Made by a program: the position numbers and the translations under genes | Source of the DNA: Clostridia bacterium | Lineage (GTDB): Bacteria > Bacillota > Clostridia > Christensenellales > Borkfalkiaceae | Assembly: GCA_017456055.1 (NCBI GenBank) | Contig: JAFTKC010000005.1 | Location: 1-38,097 of the forward strand | Length of the DNA stretch: 38,097 nt | Reading direction: 5' to 3' | Shown: piece after piece, positions 1-7,582 of the stretch | Numbering within the stretch: the stretch's first letter is position 1 | Layout of the letters: each line of letters opens with the position of its first letter | The notes under the pieces: model-generated | Seen by the model: the letters and a program-made list of their open reading frames with translations, nothing else | Told to the model about the DNA's origin: nothing | Databases searched by the model: none

Positions 1-912
1 AACGTAGTTATGTACGATAAGGTTTGGGAAAACACCGAAGAATCTAGACAAGATATGGTTTACTTCTTCTCTTCTTATTATGGTGCATCTACGCAAAAAG
101 ATGCAGTTTCTACCTTAACTGGTGCATACGCTTTAGCAGAAGACCTAGTTGCTTGCAACGTTGAGTTAAATTCGAATTATACGTTTGCAGAAACCTTCCA
201 TAGTAAAAATGCTTATGCAAACACCTTCTCAGGCACGTTTGACGGACGTGGACACACTATGTCTAACTTTGGTATGTATGGCGATGGCGGTATGTTCGGT
301 TTAATTGGTAGCAATGCAACCATTAAGAACGTAGCGATTGTTAACCCATTACCATATCAAGGTAGTACGTATGGTTTCTCAATATTTAAGCAAACATATA
401 CTTATACAACCACGCTTCTCTTCTACAGCACAGTAGCAAACACTGGCTTAACCAACATCAATATTAGCGACGTTTATATTGAAATTAATTCAGGTTATGC
501 AGGAAGCGAAAAGACATATGTTGTTTCTAAAATGAATAACGTTATTTCAGGTGACAACCAAGTGGCTTTCAATAACTTCATCGTTAATAAGATATACTAT
601 GAAAACGATGGCACGCCTGCTACGTGGGTGGATGAGAACGGCGACGGCATACACGACACTATTAGTAATCCACTTTGGGACGACTGGAGTCCATCAGCAT
701 TTGGCGCTAACGTGACCGTAGAAAATTCTTACCTAATCACTATGGGTAGAACTAACGGCGGTCGTGGCGTTCACCTTGCTAACTTTAATAGATATAACGA
801 TTACGCAGCATTCAATACTGCAGCATCTACTTTGGACTTAACTTCATTTGCTAATAGCAACTGGACTGTAGTTGAAAATAGTGCTCCAACTTGGGCAGGC
901 TTAGCAGACTAA
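1..912 (+). CDS. Secreted beta-helix/GLUG-like surface protein, C-terminal part
   Basis: The frame is open at base 1 with no start or ribosome binding site, so this is the last ~304 residues of a longer gene that begins before the window. The sequence is rich in Asn, Thr, Ser, Tyr and Gly and has almost no Cys. An FSGTFDGRGHTMSNFGMYG segment followed by GGMFGLIGSNATIKNVAIVN is typical of GLUG/right-handed beta-helix repeats in large secreted adhesins or carbohydrate-binding proteins of gut Firmicutes. No catalytic motif, sortase signal or membrane anchor is seen at the C-terminus, which ends in APTWAGLAD. A terminator follows directly. Surface location is inferred from composition; the ligand is unknown. 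Confidence 0.6.
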   Translation, partial: NVVMYDKVWENTEESRQDMVYFFSSYYGASTQKDAVSTLTGAYALAEDLVACNVELNSNYTFAETFHSKNAYANTFSGTFDGRGHTMSNFGMYGDGGMFGLIGSNATIKNVAIVNPLPYQGSTYGFSIFKQTYTYTTTLLFYSTVANTGLTNINISDVYIEINSGYAGSEKTYVVSKMNNVISGDNQVAFNNFIVNKIYYENDGTPATWVDENGDGIHDTISNPLWDDWSPSAFGANVTVENSYLITMGRTNGGRGVHLANFNRYNDYAAFNTAASTLDLTSFANSNWTVVENSAPTWAGLAD

Positions 913-943
913 TCACTAGTTTACCTAAGTTAAAAACTAAATT

Positions 944-980
944 AAAAGCGTAGCGAATTTTCGCTACGCTTTTCTTTTTT
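944..980 (+). terminator. Rho-independent terminator of the beta-helix gene
   Basis: A 13-bp perfect stem (AAAAGCGTAGCGA / TCGCTACGCTTTT) with an ATTT loop is followed by a T-rich run. It lies 31 bases after the stop codon. Confidence 0.9.
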
Positions 981-1018
981 TAAATTTCATTGAGTTGTCC
1001 TCAATTTGTAGACAACTG

Positions 1019-1108
1019 AAATTAACTGCCAAAGACGGCAAAAAATATTTAACCGACGTTATTGACGAAGAAGGCTTAAACTTGCTTGTCACTAAAAACT
1101 CCCCTTAA
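1019..1108 (+). pseudogene. Possible 3' remnant of a gene
   Basis: The stretch reads as about 29 residues with ordinary codon use (KLTAKDGKKYLTDV, then IDEEGLNLLVTKNSP) and stops at TAA inside the following terminator, as true gene ends do here. It has no start codon or ribosome binding site and sits just after another gene's terminator. An imperfect inverted repeat (AGTTGTC / GACAACT, 993-1017) precedes it. I do not recognise the family. It could be the tail left after a deletion, or chance. Confidence 0.25.
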
Positions 1109-1126
1109 TTAAAAAGGGGAGTTTTT
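1095..1126. terminator. Bidirectional terminator
   Basis: Stem AAAACTCCCCTT / AAGGGGAGTTTT with an A/T-rich loop and T runs on both strands. It terminates the lipid kinase gene on the minus strand and any plus-strand transcript from upstream. Confidence 0.85.
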
Positions 1127-2007
1127 TATCTATATATCTTTAATTTGTTTTTTACTATTTCCACTTCAAACGGAATATTTTCGTATAGTTCTCCGTCTAC
1201 GTTTACCGTATATGGTTGTGGCACGGATACTTTTATTTTCTCCGCCTTTTCGTGTGTCGTTTGTTTTATCTTAAATACTTTGCCTGACTTAAGTTTTATA
1301 AATGCCCCTATGATTTTTAGTTTTTTCATTTCTTTAACCGTTATCATATCTAGGCTATTATCCGTTGCGTCTGCAATAGGGCAAATGGGTATTCCACCAC
1401 CAAACCTACTGCCGTTGCAAGCGCACACTATAAACGAGCGAGTTATTTCTTTTTTGCCGTTTACTTCTAGTTCAAAATCGCCGTATTCAAAGTTAAGTAG
1501 GGTTCTAATTAGGCAAGAAGTATATCCAAACTTGGTTTTTCTTTTTAGTGCGTTATATCTTTTAAGAACGTCTACGTCTATTCCCATTCCTATTACGTTT
1601 AAGCCCCTAACCGTCGGCATTTGCATAAAGTCGGTATATTTTGCCTCTCCGTCTATTATCAAATCTAACGCTTTAATTGGGTCTTTCGGCAAGCCTATCG
1701 CCGTGGCAAAGTCGTTGCCCGTTCCACACGGAATTATGCCCATGTTCACTTTGTCAAAATCGGTTATTCCGTTTAGTACTTGGTGTAAAGTTCCGTCCCC
1801 ACCAACTGCCACGATATTAGTCGCCCCGCTTTTTATTAGGTTTTCCGTTTTCTCTTTCGAGCCGTTATGCTCGCCTAACACGTGTATTTTATATTCAATT
1901 TTTCTCTCGTTTAACCTTTCTTTGAGTTTTGCTAAAACTCGTTTCATTTTTTTGCCGTTTCTTCCTCCGGCTATGGGGTTAACGATTAAATCTAATATTT
2001 TTTCCAT
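1126..2007 (-). CDS. YegS/DgkB-type diacylglycerol or lipid kinase
   Basis: A 293-residue protein of the diacylglycerol kinase catalytic-domain family, which phosphorylates diacylglycerol or a related lipid at the inner membrane face to recycle it into phospholipid or teichoic-acid metabolism. Family marks are the start LIVNPIAGG (8-15), the nucleotide-binding GGDGTLHQVLNG (69-80) and CGTGNDFA (94-101). A C-terminal beta domain follows, with a FGGGIPICPIADATD segment and a VNVDGELYE end typical of DgkB/YegS. Length is normal. It is divergent from the CCA-adding enzyme gene. There is no clear Shine-Dalgarno; a TATAGT box on the minus strand ends 14 bases before the ATG, so the 5' leader would be only about 7 bases. 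Exact lipid substrate is not determined. Confidence 0.85.
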   Translation of the reverse strand: MEKILDLIVNPIAGGRNGKKMKRVLAKLKERLNERKIEYKIHVLGEHNGSKEKTENLIKSGATNIVAVGGDGTLHQVLNGITDFDKVNMGIIPCGTGNDFATAIGLPKDPIKALDLIIDGEAKYTDFMQMPTVRGLNVIGMGIDVDVLKRYNALKRKTKFGYTSCLIRTLLNFEYGDFELEVNGKKEITRSFIVCACNGSRFGGGIPICPIADATDNSLDMITVKEMKKLKIIGAFIKLKSGKVFKIKQTTHEKAEKIKVSVPQPYTVNVDGELYENIPFEVEIVKNKLKIYR

Positions 2008-2054
2008 ATATTAACAATTTTACTATAAAAATCTTAAAATTTCAAGTCATTTCG

Positions 2055-2069
2055 TGTTATAATTACTCT
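2055..2069 (+). promoter_or_regulatory. Extended -10 promoter giving a near-leaderless cca transcript
   Basis: TGT-TATAAT (extended -10, hexamer 2058-2063) ends 6 bases before the ATG at 2070. Transcription would start at or next to the start codon. No AGGAGG-like site lies between. Confidence 0.55.
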
Positions 2070-3419
2070 ATGAAAAAATTTTTAAGCGACAAGTTAATAT
2101 CTTTAGCAGATTCCTTATTCGCCCCTTTATACATAGTGGGTGGCGCTTGCCGTGACTTTGTTTTAGGCGACTCGCTCTCAAAGGATATCGACCTTGCTTC
2201 GCCAACTCCCATTAGCGAACTTTTACCAATCGCTAAAAGTTTTGGCTTTTCCGTTCTAGCAGAATACCCTAGAACTTCTACTTTAGTTCTTTTCGACGGG
2301 CAAAGAAAATACGAATACACCTGTTTTAGAAGGGAAGTTTACGCAAACGGTGGGGAACACACTCCAATTTCCACCGAGTTCACGGATAGCGTTTTAGAAG
2401 ACGCTTGTCGCCGTGATTTTAAGTGCAACGCTCTCTATTACGATATTAAACAAGATAAGTTTGTAGACCCGTTAAACGCAATGGGGGACATAAAAAACAA
2501 GGTTATTTCTACTACCATATCTCCAAGCGAAGTCTTTTCTCACGACGGGTTAAGACTACTTCGCCTTGCAAGGTTTTCTGCTGAACTTAATTTTAAGATA
2601 GACGAAAAAACCCTTTTAGGCGCAAAAGAAAACGCCGATAAAATAAAAGACATATCGGTGGAACGAATTTTTGAAGAACTTAAAAAGATTCTCGTTGCCG
2701 ACTCCAAGCACTCTTTTAGCGATAAAAGGGGGCACTATAACGGCTTAAAGGTTTTGGATAAAATTGGCGTTCTAGATATAATTTTGCCCGAACTAACTCT
2801 CGGGAGAAATCTTGTGCAACCTAAAAAATATCACGATCACGACGTTCTAGAACACTCTCTTCGTGCCGTTTTGTATTCTCCCGCAGAAACTAGACTTTGC
2901 GCGCTCTTACACGACGTGGGCAAGCCTTACTGCTATCATAAGCATGGCAACTATTATTTTCACGCAGATAGGGGAGAAAAGATTGCTAGAACTATTCTTA
3001 ATAGGCTTAAAGCCCCAAAACTTGAGATTGATAAAATTTGTTTTTCAATTAAACACCACATGCTAGACTTTTCTTGCGTGAGAGAAGTCAAAATTCGCCG
3101 TCTAATCGCCGGCAACCTTGATTTTATACAAGACCTTATCTCGCTTAAAAACGCCGACGCTAAGGCTTGTCGCGACCTTGAAATTAACTTTTTAGGCTAC
3201 GATAGGTTTGTTTCTATCTTTAATCAAATGAAGACGGACGGAACGCCCTTTTCTTTAGGAGACCTTAAGATTTCGTCTCGTGAACTTATGGAACTAGGCT
3301 ACGAGGGGAAAGAACTTGGCGCTATTAGAAAAAAACTTAGAGACAGGTGCGTGGATAACCCAACTCTAAATTCGCGTGAAATTCTTATTAAAATGGCTAA
3401 AAGCGTAAAAAATAATTGA
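2070..3419 (+). CDS. cca: CCA tRNA nucleotidyltransferase with HD domain
   Basis: Adds or repairs the 3' CCA of tRNAs from CTP and ATP without a template. The N-terminal class II nucleotidyltransferase head shows IVGGACRDFVLG (22-33) and KDIDLASP with the metal-binding pair Asp39 and Asp41. RRDFKCNALYYD (motif C region) and GLRLLRLARFSAEL (tRNA/NTP binding) follow. The second half has an HD phosphohydrolase motif, LLHDVGK, and is followed by an RLIAG/NADAKA helical tail. The 449-residue length fits bacterial CCA-adding enzymes with an HD domain. The ATG at 2070 is the only good start and has no Shine-Dalgarno site. The rpsF -35 box overlaps its last codons. Confidence 0.9.
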   Translation: MKKFLSDKLISLADSLFAPLYIVGGACRDFVLGDSLSKDIDLASPTPISELLPIAKSFGFSVLAEYPRTSTLVLFDGQRKYEYTCFRREVYANGGEHTPISTEFTDSVLEDACRRDFKCNALYYDIKQDKFVDPLNAMGDIKNKVISTTISPSEVFSHDGLRLLRLARFSAELNFKIDEKTLLGAKENADKIKDISVERIFEELKKILVADSKHSFSDKRGHYNGLKVLDKIGVLDIILPELTLGRNLVQPKKYHDHDVLEHSLRAVLYSPAETRLCALLHDVGKPYCYHKHGNYYFHADRGEKIARTILNRLKAPKLEIDKICFSIKHHMLDFSCVREVKIRRLIAGNLDFIQDLISLKNADAKACRDLEINFLGYDRFVSIFNQMKTDGTPFSLGDLKISSRELMELGYEGKELGAIRKKLRDRCVDNPTLNSREILIKMAKSVKNN

Positions 3420-3444
3420 CAAATAATATAAAAATTGTTATTAT
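3416..3444 (+). promoter_or_regulatory. rpsF operon promoter
   Basis: TTGACA (3416-3421), 17-bp spacer, TATTAT (3439-3444). The -35 box overlaps the stop codon of cca. Confidence 0.85.
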
Positions 3445-3488
3445 ATACTCGATTTATTGCGTGGCGTAATGCGCAATATCATTAACCT

Positions 3489-3533
3489 TGCTTGATTGAC
3501 GATCATAAATCAAGCCGAATAAGTCCGGGAGGT
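3489..3533 (+). promoter_or_regulatory. S6:S18-type ribosomal protein leader
   Basis: In the rpsF 5' leader, a hairpin CTTGATT / AATCAAG (3491-3497, 3508-3514) is followed at once by CCG and then by AAGTCCGGGAGG, which holds the Shine-Dalgarno. A CCG next to a stem just ahead of rpsF is the known mark of the S6:S18-binding autoregulatory leader found in many bacteria. I infer feedback repression by the S6-S18 complex. Confidence 0.65.
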
Positions 3534-3541
3534 AAATTATT

Positions 3542-3823
3542 ATGACGAAATACGAGATGCTTTATATTATCGACGCATCTTTGGCTGACGAGGCTAAAGA
3601 GGCTTTGGTTAAAAAATTCGAAGATTTAGTTGTTGATAACGGCGGTGTGGTTGAAAAAATCGACCGTTGGGGTTTGAAAAAATTACAATACCCTATCAAC
3701 TATAAGTCTGAAGGCTACTACGTTTTAATGTCTTTTGAAGCAGAAAAAACGCTCGTAGTTGAAATTAAGCGTATCGTCGGTATAACCGATGGCATAATCA
3801 GAAGATTGATTACCAAAAGATAA
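3542..3823 (+). CDS. rpsF: 30S ribosomal protein S6
   Basis: A 93-residue protein starting MTKYEMLYIIDASL, with the S6 signature KIDRWGLKKLQYPI and GYYVLMSF, and ending ITDGIIRRLITKR. It binds 16S rRNA with S18 on the 30S platform. GGGAGG lies 8 bases before the ATG. It is first in the rpsF-ssb-rpsR operon, 11 bases before ssb, with its own promoter and a likely S6:S18 feedback leader. Confidence 0.97.
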   Translation: MTKYEMLYIIDASLADEAKEALVKKFEDLVVDNGGVVEKIDRWGLKKLQYPINYKSEGYYVLMSFEAEKTLVVEIKRIVGITDGIIRRLITKR

Positions 3824-3834
3824 GGAGAAAATTT

Positions 3835-4248
3835 ATGAATAAAGTTATCCTAGTTGGAAATTTAACCCGTGATCCTGAACTCACGGAAACACCCAACGGA
3901 ATAGCAGTGTGCAGATTTGCTATTGCTGTCACCAGAGATTACGCTAACAGCGAAGGCAATCGTGAAACTGATTTCTTCAACATTACCGTTTGGAACAAAC
4001 AAGCAGAAAACTGCGGTAAGTATTTGAAGAAAGGTAATAAGGTCGGCATTGTTGCTAGACTTCAAAATCGTTCTTACGAAGATAAAGATGGCATCAAGAG
4101 ATACGTGACCGACATTATTGCTAATGAAGTTGAATTTTTAACGCCTAAGAGCGCTCAGGGCGATCAAGAAACCGAAGAATATACTTCTTCAGTTAAAAGA
4201 GAACGTCCTAAATTGGAAGAAATGGATGATAACCAACTTCCTTTCTAG
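3835..4248 (+). CDS. ssb: Single-stranded DNA-binding protein
   Basis: A 137-residue protein with an N-terminal OB fold (MNKVILVGNLTRDPELTETP, then FAIAVTR, FFNITVWNKQAENC, GNKVGIVARL) and a short acidic linker. It ends in the conserved tip MDDNQLPF, which binds replication and repair partners. It coats single-stranded DNA during replication, repair and recombination. AAGGAG sits 7 bases before the ATG. The position between rpsF and rpsR is the standard Firmicutes arrangement. Confidence 0.97.
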   Translation: MNKVILVGNLTRDPELTETPNGIAVCRFAIAVTRDYANSEGNRETDFFNITVWNKQAENCGKYLKKGNKVGIVARLQNRSYEDKDGIKRYVTDIIANEVEFLTPKSAQGDQETEEYTSSVKRERPKLEEMDDNQLPF

Positions 4249-4269
4249 TAAATTGTTAAGGAGATTAAA

Positions 4270-4563
4270 ATGGAAGAAATTACCAATGTAGTTCCTGCTG
4301 AAACCACTGAAGCACCCGTTGCTAAAGAAGCAGGCAAGAAATTTGTTAAAAGAATTCCTCGTAAAAAGGTTTGCGCTTTCTGTCAAGCAAAAGTTGACGC
4401 TATTGATTATAAAGATATCAATACTCTTAAAAAATACGTTGCTGAAGGTGGTAAAATCTTACCTCGCCGTATGACTGGTACTTGCGCTAAACACCAAAGA
4501 GTTTTAGCAAAGGCTATCAAACGCGCTAGGTTAGTTGACCTTTTACCTTTTAAGGGTGAATAA
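4270..4563 (+). CDS. rpsR: 30S ribosomal protein S18
   Basis: A 97-residue protein. The S18 core is residues ~24-97: [22 protein letters not shown], with the middle [21 protein letters not shown] and the rRNA-binding end [19 protein letters not shown]. The first ~22 residues are an acidic, Ala/Pro-rich extension absent from the shortest homologues. It keeps the CxxC pair plus a later Cys and His (C..KH), as in zinc-binding versions of S18. It ends the operon and a strong terminator follows. Confidence 0.96.
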   Translation: MEEITNVVPAETTEAPVAKEAGKKFVKRIPRKKVCAFCQAKVDAIDYKDINTLKKYVAEGGKILPRRMTGTCAKHQRVLAKAIKRARLVDLLPFKGE

Positions 4564-4570
4564 GAAAAAC

Positions 4571-4598
4571 GCCTTGTCTTTTTGACAAGGCTTTTACT
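4571..4598 (+). terminator. Terminator of the rpsF operon
   Basis: Stem GCCTTGTC / GACAAGGC with a T5 loop, followed by TTTTA. Confidence 0.9.
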
Positions 4599-4643
4599 TT
4601 GCCTTTTTTCCCTTTTTTTTATCTACAAAAAATGGGAAAAGTA

Positions 4644-4672
4644 TTGACTTATCTTGCTATTTCAAATATAAT
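4644..4672 (+). promoter_or_regulatory. Promoter of the sugar isomerase/dehydrogenase operon
   Basis: TTGACT (4644-4649), 17-bp spacer, TATAAT (4667-4672). The ~65-base leader up to 4744 is A/T-rich; no clear operator palindrome was seen in it. AAGGGG precedes the first ATG. Confidence 0.8.
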
Positions 4673-4743
4673 TGAAATTGAAGATTTTATAATCGGTATT
4701 TATTGATTTTTTCAAGTGATATTTTATAAAAAAGGGGTTATTT

Positions 4744-5604
4744 ATGATATTTTTATCGGCCTTTGCCGACGAGGCTGGCGCTTCACTTGCTGAGCAAATT
4801 TCGGCGCTCAAGAAAAACCAAATTAGTTATATTGAAATTCGCTCGATTGACGACGTTAACGTTGCAGATTTTACCTTGGAAAAGGCAAAAGAATATGCTA
4901 AAACGCTACTCGATAACGGCATTTACGTTTATTCTATCGGCTCGCCTATAGGCAAGGTGGATATCGATTGTGATTTTAAGGAATATCTAGTTAAGTTTAA
5001 TCACGTTCTTGACCTTTGCGACGTTTTTTCTTGCAAGAGAATTAGAATGTTCAGTTTCTTTAATAGTTTAGAAAAGCCCGATAAGGTTGTCGATTACTTA
5101 AAAAGGTTAGTAAAAATCGCTACCGAACGTGGTATTAAACTTTGCCACGAGAACGAAAAGGGAATCTTTGGCGACACTATTGAGAGAGTTAAATATCTAA
5201 TGGAAAACGTAGAGGGCTTAGGCTTTGTGTACGACCCTGCTAACTATCTTCAAGTTGGGGAAAAGGCAGAAGATACTTTGAGAGAGTTTTTCGATAAAAC
5301 CGAGTACTTCCACATTAAAGACGTTATTGCTGAAACGGAAGAAATCGTTCCTGCAGGATACGGCGACGGGCAAATTGAAAAGATTATTTCTTTAATTTCT
5401 AAAGACACTATTTGCACCTTAGAGCCACACCTAAAGGAATTCGGTGGGTATAAAGATATCGACGATACCGAACTAAAAAACAAGTTCACCTTTAACTCAA
5501 ATGCTGAAAGTTTTGATTTTGCAGTAAAATCAATGGAAAAAATATTAGAAAATCAAGGTTATAAAAAAACAACCAGAAACGGCGTTTTCGGTTGGGAAAA
5601 ATAG
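4744..5604 (+). CDS. Sugar isomerase/epimerase-like TIM-barrel protein (first of two)
   Basis: A 286-residue member of the xylose isomerase-like/AP endonuclease 2 TIM-barrel family, which includes IolE, IolI and sugar epimerases such as YcjR. Likely metal ligands are Glu136 (LCHENE), Asp164 (VYDPANY), His190 (YFHIKD) and Glu227 (TLEPHL); YGDG (206-209) is the usual loop near the active site. No signal peptide. It is first in a four-gene operon, 9 bases before a second TIM-barrel gene and followed by two Gfo/Idh dehydrogenases. This company suggests work on an oxidised (keto) sugar or glycoside rather than a phosphosugar. The substrate cannot be read from the sequence. Confidence 0.75.
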   Translation: MIFLSAFADEAGASLAEQISALKKNQISYIEIRSIDDVNVADFTLEKAKEYAKTLLDNGIYVYSIGSPIGKVDIDCDFKEYLVKFNHVLDLCDVFSCKRIRMFSFFNSLEKPDKVVDYLKRLVKIATERGIKLCHENEKGIFGDTIERVKYLMENVEGLGFVYDPANYLQVGEKAEDTLREFFDKTEYFHIKDVIAETEEIVPAGYGDGQIEKIISLISKDTICTLEPHLKEFGGYKDIDDTELKNKFTFNSNAESFDFAVKSMEKILENQGYKKTTRNGVFGWEK

Positions 5605-5613
5605 GGGGATATT

Positions 5614-6384
5614 ATGGAATTTGGATTGAATTTATATTCGCTTGGCGGTCAAATTCAAACGGAAGAAGGGTTTTTAGACACCCTAATCAAACTAAAAAAT
5701 ATGGGCTATTCGTTCGTACAACTTTCGGGTAGACCACTTGACGCTGATATGGCGAAAAGAGTTTCGGAAAAAGCAGGTATGCCTATCGTGTTAACCCACT
5801 CTCCAATCGCTAGAATTAGTGGCGATACCAAAAATTTAGTGCTAGACCACTTTAAGTTCGGTTGCAAAAACGTTGGGCTTGGCTTTAAGGACTATAGAGA
5901 TATGCCTGAAGAAGACGTTTTGGCGTTCATTGAAGAGTTAAAGGGCTATGCTGAAAAAATAGAGAGTGAGGGTGGAAAATTCTTCTACCACAACCACCAC
6001 TACGAATTTATGAAACTTAGCGACGGCTTGACTATTTACGACCATATCTTAAGAGATGCGCCTAAGGTAAACTTAACTATGGATACTTATTGGCTACAAA
6101 CGGGTGGCGTAAATATTTTAGAATACATAGAAAAGGCAAAGGGCAGAATAGAGTGCGTGCACTTAAAAGACTACCGTGTCACCTTCAATAAAGAAAAAGG
6201 CAATATTTTCGAGGCAAAATACGCGCCTATCGGTGAAGGGAACATTAACTTTAAGGAAGTTATCCCTGCGTTTATCAAGGCAGGCGCTAAATACTTATTA
6301 GTTGAGCAAGACGATGCGACTATTTACGAAGACCCGTTCGGTCAAGTAGAGAGAAGCATTAAATATCTTAAGGAAAATTTTTAA
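5614..6384 (+). CDS. Sugar isomerase/epimerase-like TIM-barrel protein (second of two)
   Basis: A 256-residue protein of the same superfamily but clearly divergent from its upstream neighbour. Motifs are FYHNHHYEF (124-132, with Glu131), MDTYW (Asp157), VHLKDY (His183, Asp186), PIGEGNINF (205-213) and LLVEQDD (Glu231). HNHxxEF followed by D, H and E is the divalent-metal site of IolE/YcjR-like isomerases and of keto-sugar epimerases or lyases. GGGG lies just before the ATG. Having two different barrels in one operon suggests sequential steps, for example epimerisation and cleavage or isomerisation of the product of the neighbouring dehydrogenases. Confidence 0.75.
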   Translation: MEFGLNLYSLGGQIQTEEGFLDTLIKLKNMGYSFVQLSGRPLDADMAKRVSEKAGMPIVLTHSPIARISGDTKNLVLDHFKFGCKNVGLGFKDYRDMPEEDVLAFIEELKGYAEKIESEGGKFFYHNHHYEFMKLSDGLTIYDHILRDAPKVNLTMDTYWLQTGGVNILEYIEKAKGRIECVHLKDYRVTFNKEKGNIFEAKYAPIGEGNINFKEVIPAFIKAGAKYLLVEQDDATIYEDPFGQVERSIKYLKENF

Positions 6385-6397
6385 GGGAGAATAAAAA

Positions 6398-7582
6398 ATG
6401 GAACAAGTTAGATACGGTATAGTAGGTATAGGTAATCAAGGAACGGCTTACGCAAACGAGTTTTTTATCAAAAAACAAGTAGACAATGCAGTTTTAACTG
6501 CAATTTGCGATATCGACCAAAGAAAAATTGATTTATTCAAAGAGAAAAACGTGGAAGGCGTTGAATATTTCACCGATTATAAAGAGATGATTGACAGTGG
6601 TAAAATAGACGCTGTTTTAGTTGAAACTCCTCACTATTTGCACCCTGAAATTTCAATTTACGCGCTAACTCACGGCGTACACGCTCTCTGCGATAAGCCT
6701 GCAGGCGTTTACACCAAGCAAGTTAGAGAAATGAACGAGGCTGCTAAAAAATCAGATAGATTATTCGGCATGATGTTCAACCAAAGAGCAAACTGCTTAT
6801 ATAGAAAGATGCGCGAAATTATCGTTTCGGGACAAATCGGCAAGATTTTTAGAGTAAACTGGATAATCACTAACTGGTTTAGAACCCAAAAATACTACGA
6901 TAGTGGTAGTTGGAGAGCAACTTGGAAAGGTGAAGGTGGTGGCGTTTTAATTAACCAATGCCCACACCAATTAGACCTCGTTTCTTACGTGACGGGTATG
7001 CAACCAAAAACGGTTAACGCTTTCGTAAAATACGGCAGATTCCACAAGATTGAAGTTGAAGACGAAGTGACCGCTTACTTTGAATATGAAAACGGCGCTA
7101 CGGGCGTGTTTATTACCACTACGGGCGAAGCACCTGGAACTAACAGATTTGAAGTTTCGGGAACTAAGGGTAAAGTTCTTTGTGAAAACAACAAACTTTA
7201 CTTAACTACTAACGATGAAGACCTAGAAGACTTTACGGCAAATAGCGATAAGTTCTTCGGTTCGCCTAAGGCTACCACCGTTGAAGTGGAAACTGACGGA
7301 ATCAACCTTCAACACATTGCTATCGTTAGAAACTTCACTAACGCTATTTTAGGCAAAGAAGAACTCTTCGTTTCGGGTGAAGAGGGCATTAAGGGCGTTG
7401 AACTTATGAACGCTATAGAACTTTCAGGCTGGAAAAACGGTAAGTCCGTTTCTATTCCGGTAGACGAAAAAGAATATCTTAAAAAACTTAAAAAACTTTG
7501 CAAAAAATCTGTTCTTAAGGAAGTAGGCGAAGTTGCAGTTGCAGATACTACGGGAACTTACGGGAGTAAAATAACTAAATGA
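6398..7582 (+). CDS. Gfo/Idh/MocA family oxidoreductase (first of two)
   Basis: A 394-residue NAD(P)-dependent dehydrogenase. The N-terminal Rossmann fold has GIVGIGNQG (7-15) and an acidic ICDID turn (Asp38), which favours NAD. The family (E/D)KP motif is DKPA at 99-102 with catalytic Lys100. The GGGVLINQCPHQLDL segment supplies His190 and Asp193. A C-terminal alpha/beta substrate domain follows. Such enzymes oxidise a sugar hydroxyl, for example at C3 of glucosides or at inositol or uronate carbons. GGGAGA precedes the ATG. It overlaps the next gene by ATGA, so the two dehydrogenases are translationally coupled. Confidence 0.85.
   Translation: MEQVRYGIVGIGNQGTAYANEFFIKKQVDNAVLTAICDIDQRKIDLFKEKNVEGVEYFTDYKEMIDSGKIDAVLVETPHYLHPEISIYALTHGVHALCDKPAGVYTKQVREMNEAAKKSDRLFGMMFNQRANCLYRKMREIIVSGQIGKIFRVNWIITNWFRTQKYYDSGSWRATWKGEGGGVLINQCPHQLDLVSYVTGMQPKTVNAFVKYGRFHKIEVEDEVTAYFEYENGATGVFITTTGEAPGTNRFEVSGTKGKVLCENNKLYLTTNDEDLEDFTANSDKFFGSPKATTVEVETDGINLQHIAIVRNFTNAILGKEELFVSGEEGIKGVELMNAIELSGWKNGKSVSIPVDEKEYLKKLKKLCKKSVLKEVGEVAVADTTGTYGSKITK

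Noticed and set aside
1145-2014. A long plus-strand open frame (289 codons) opposite the lipid kinase gene
   Set aside because: It is the mirror of a well-supported kinase gene, has no ribosome binding site and gives a composition-biased product.
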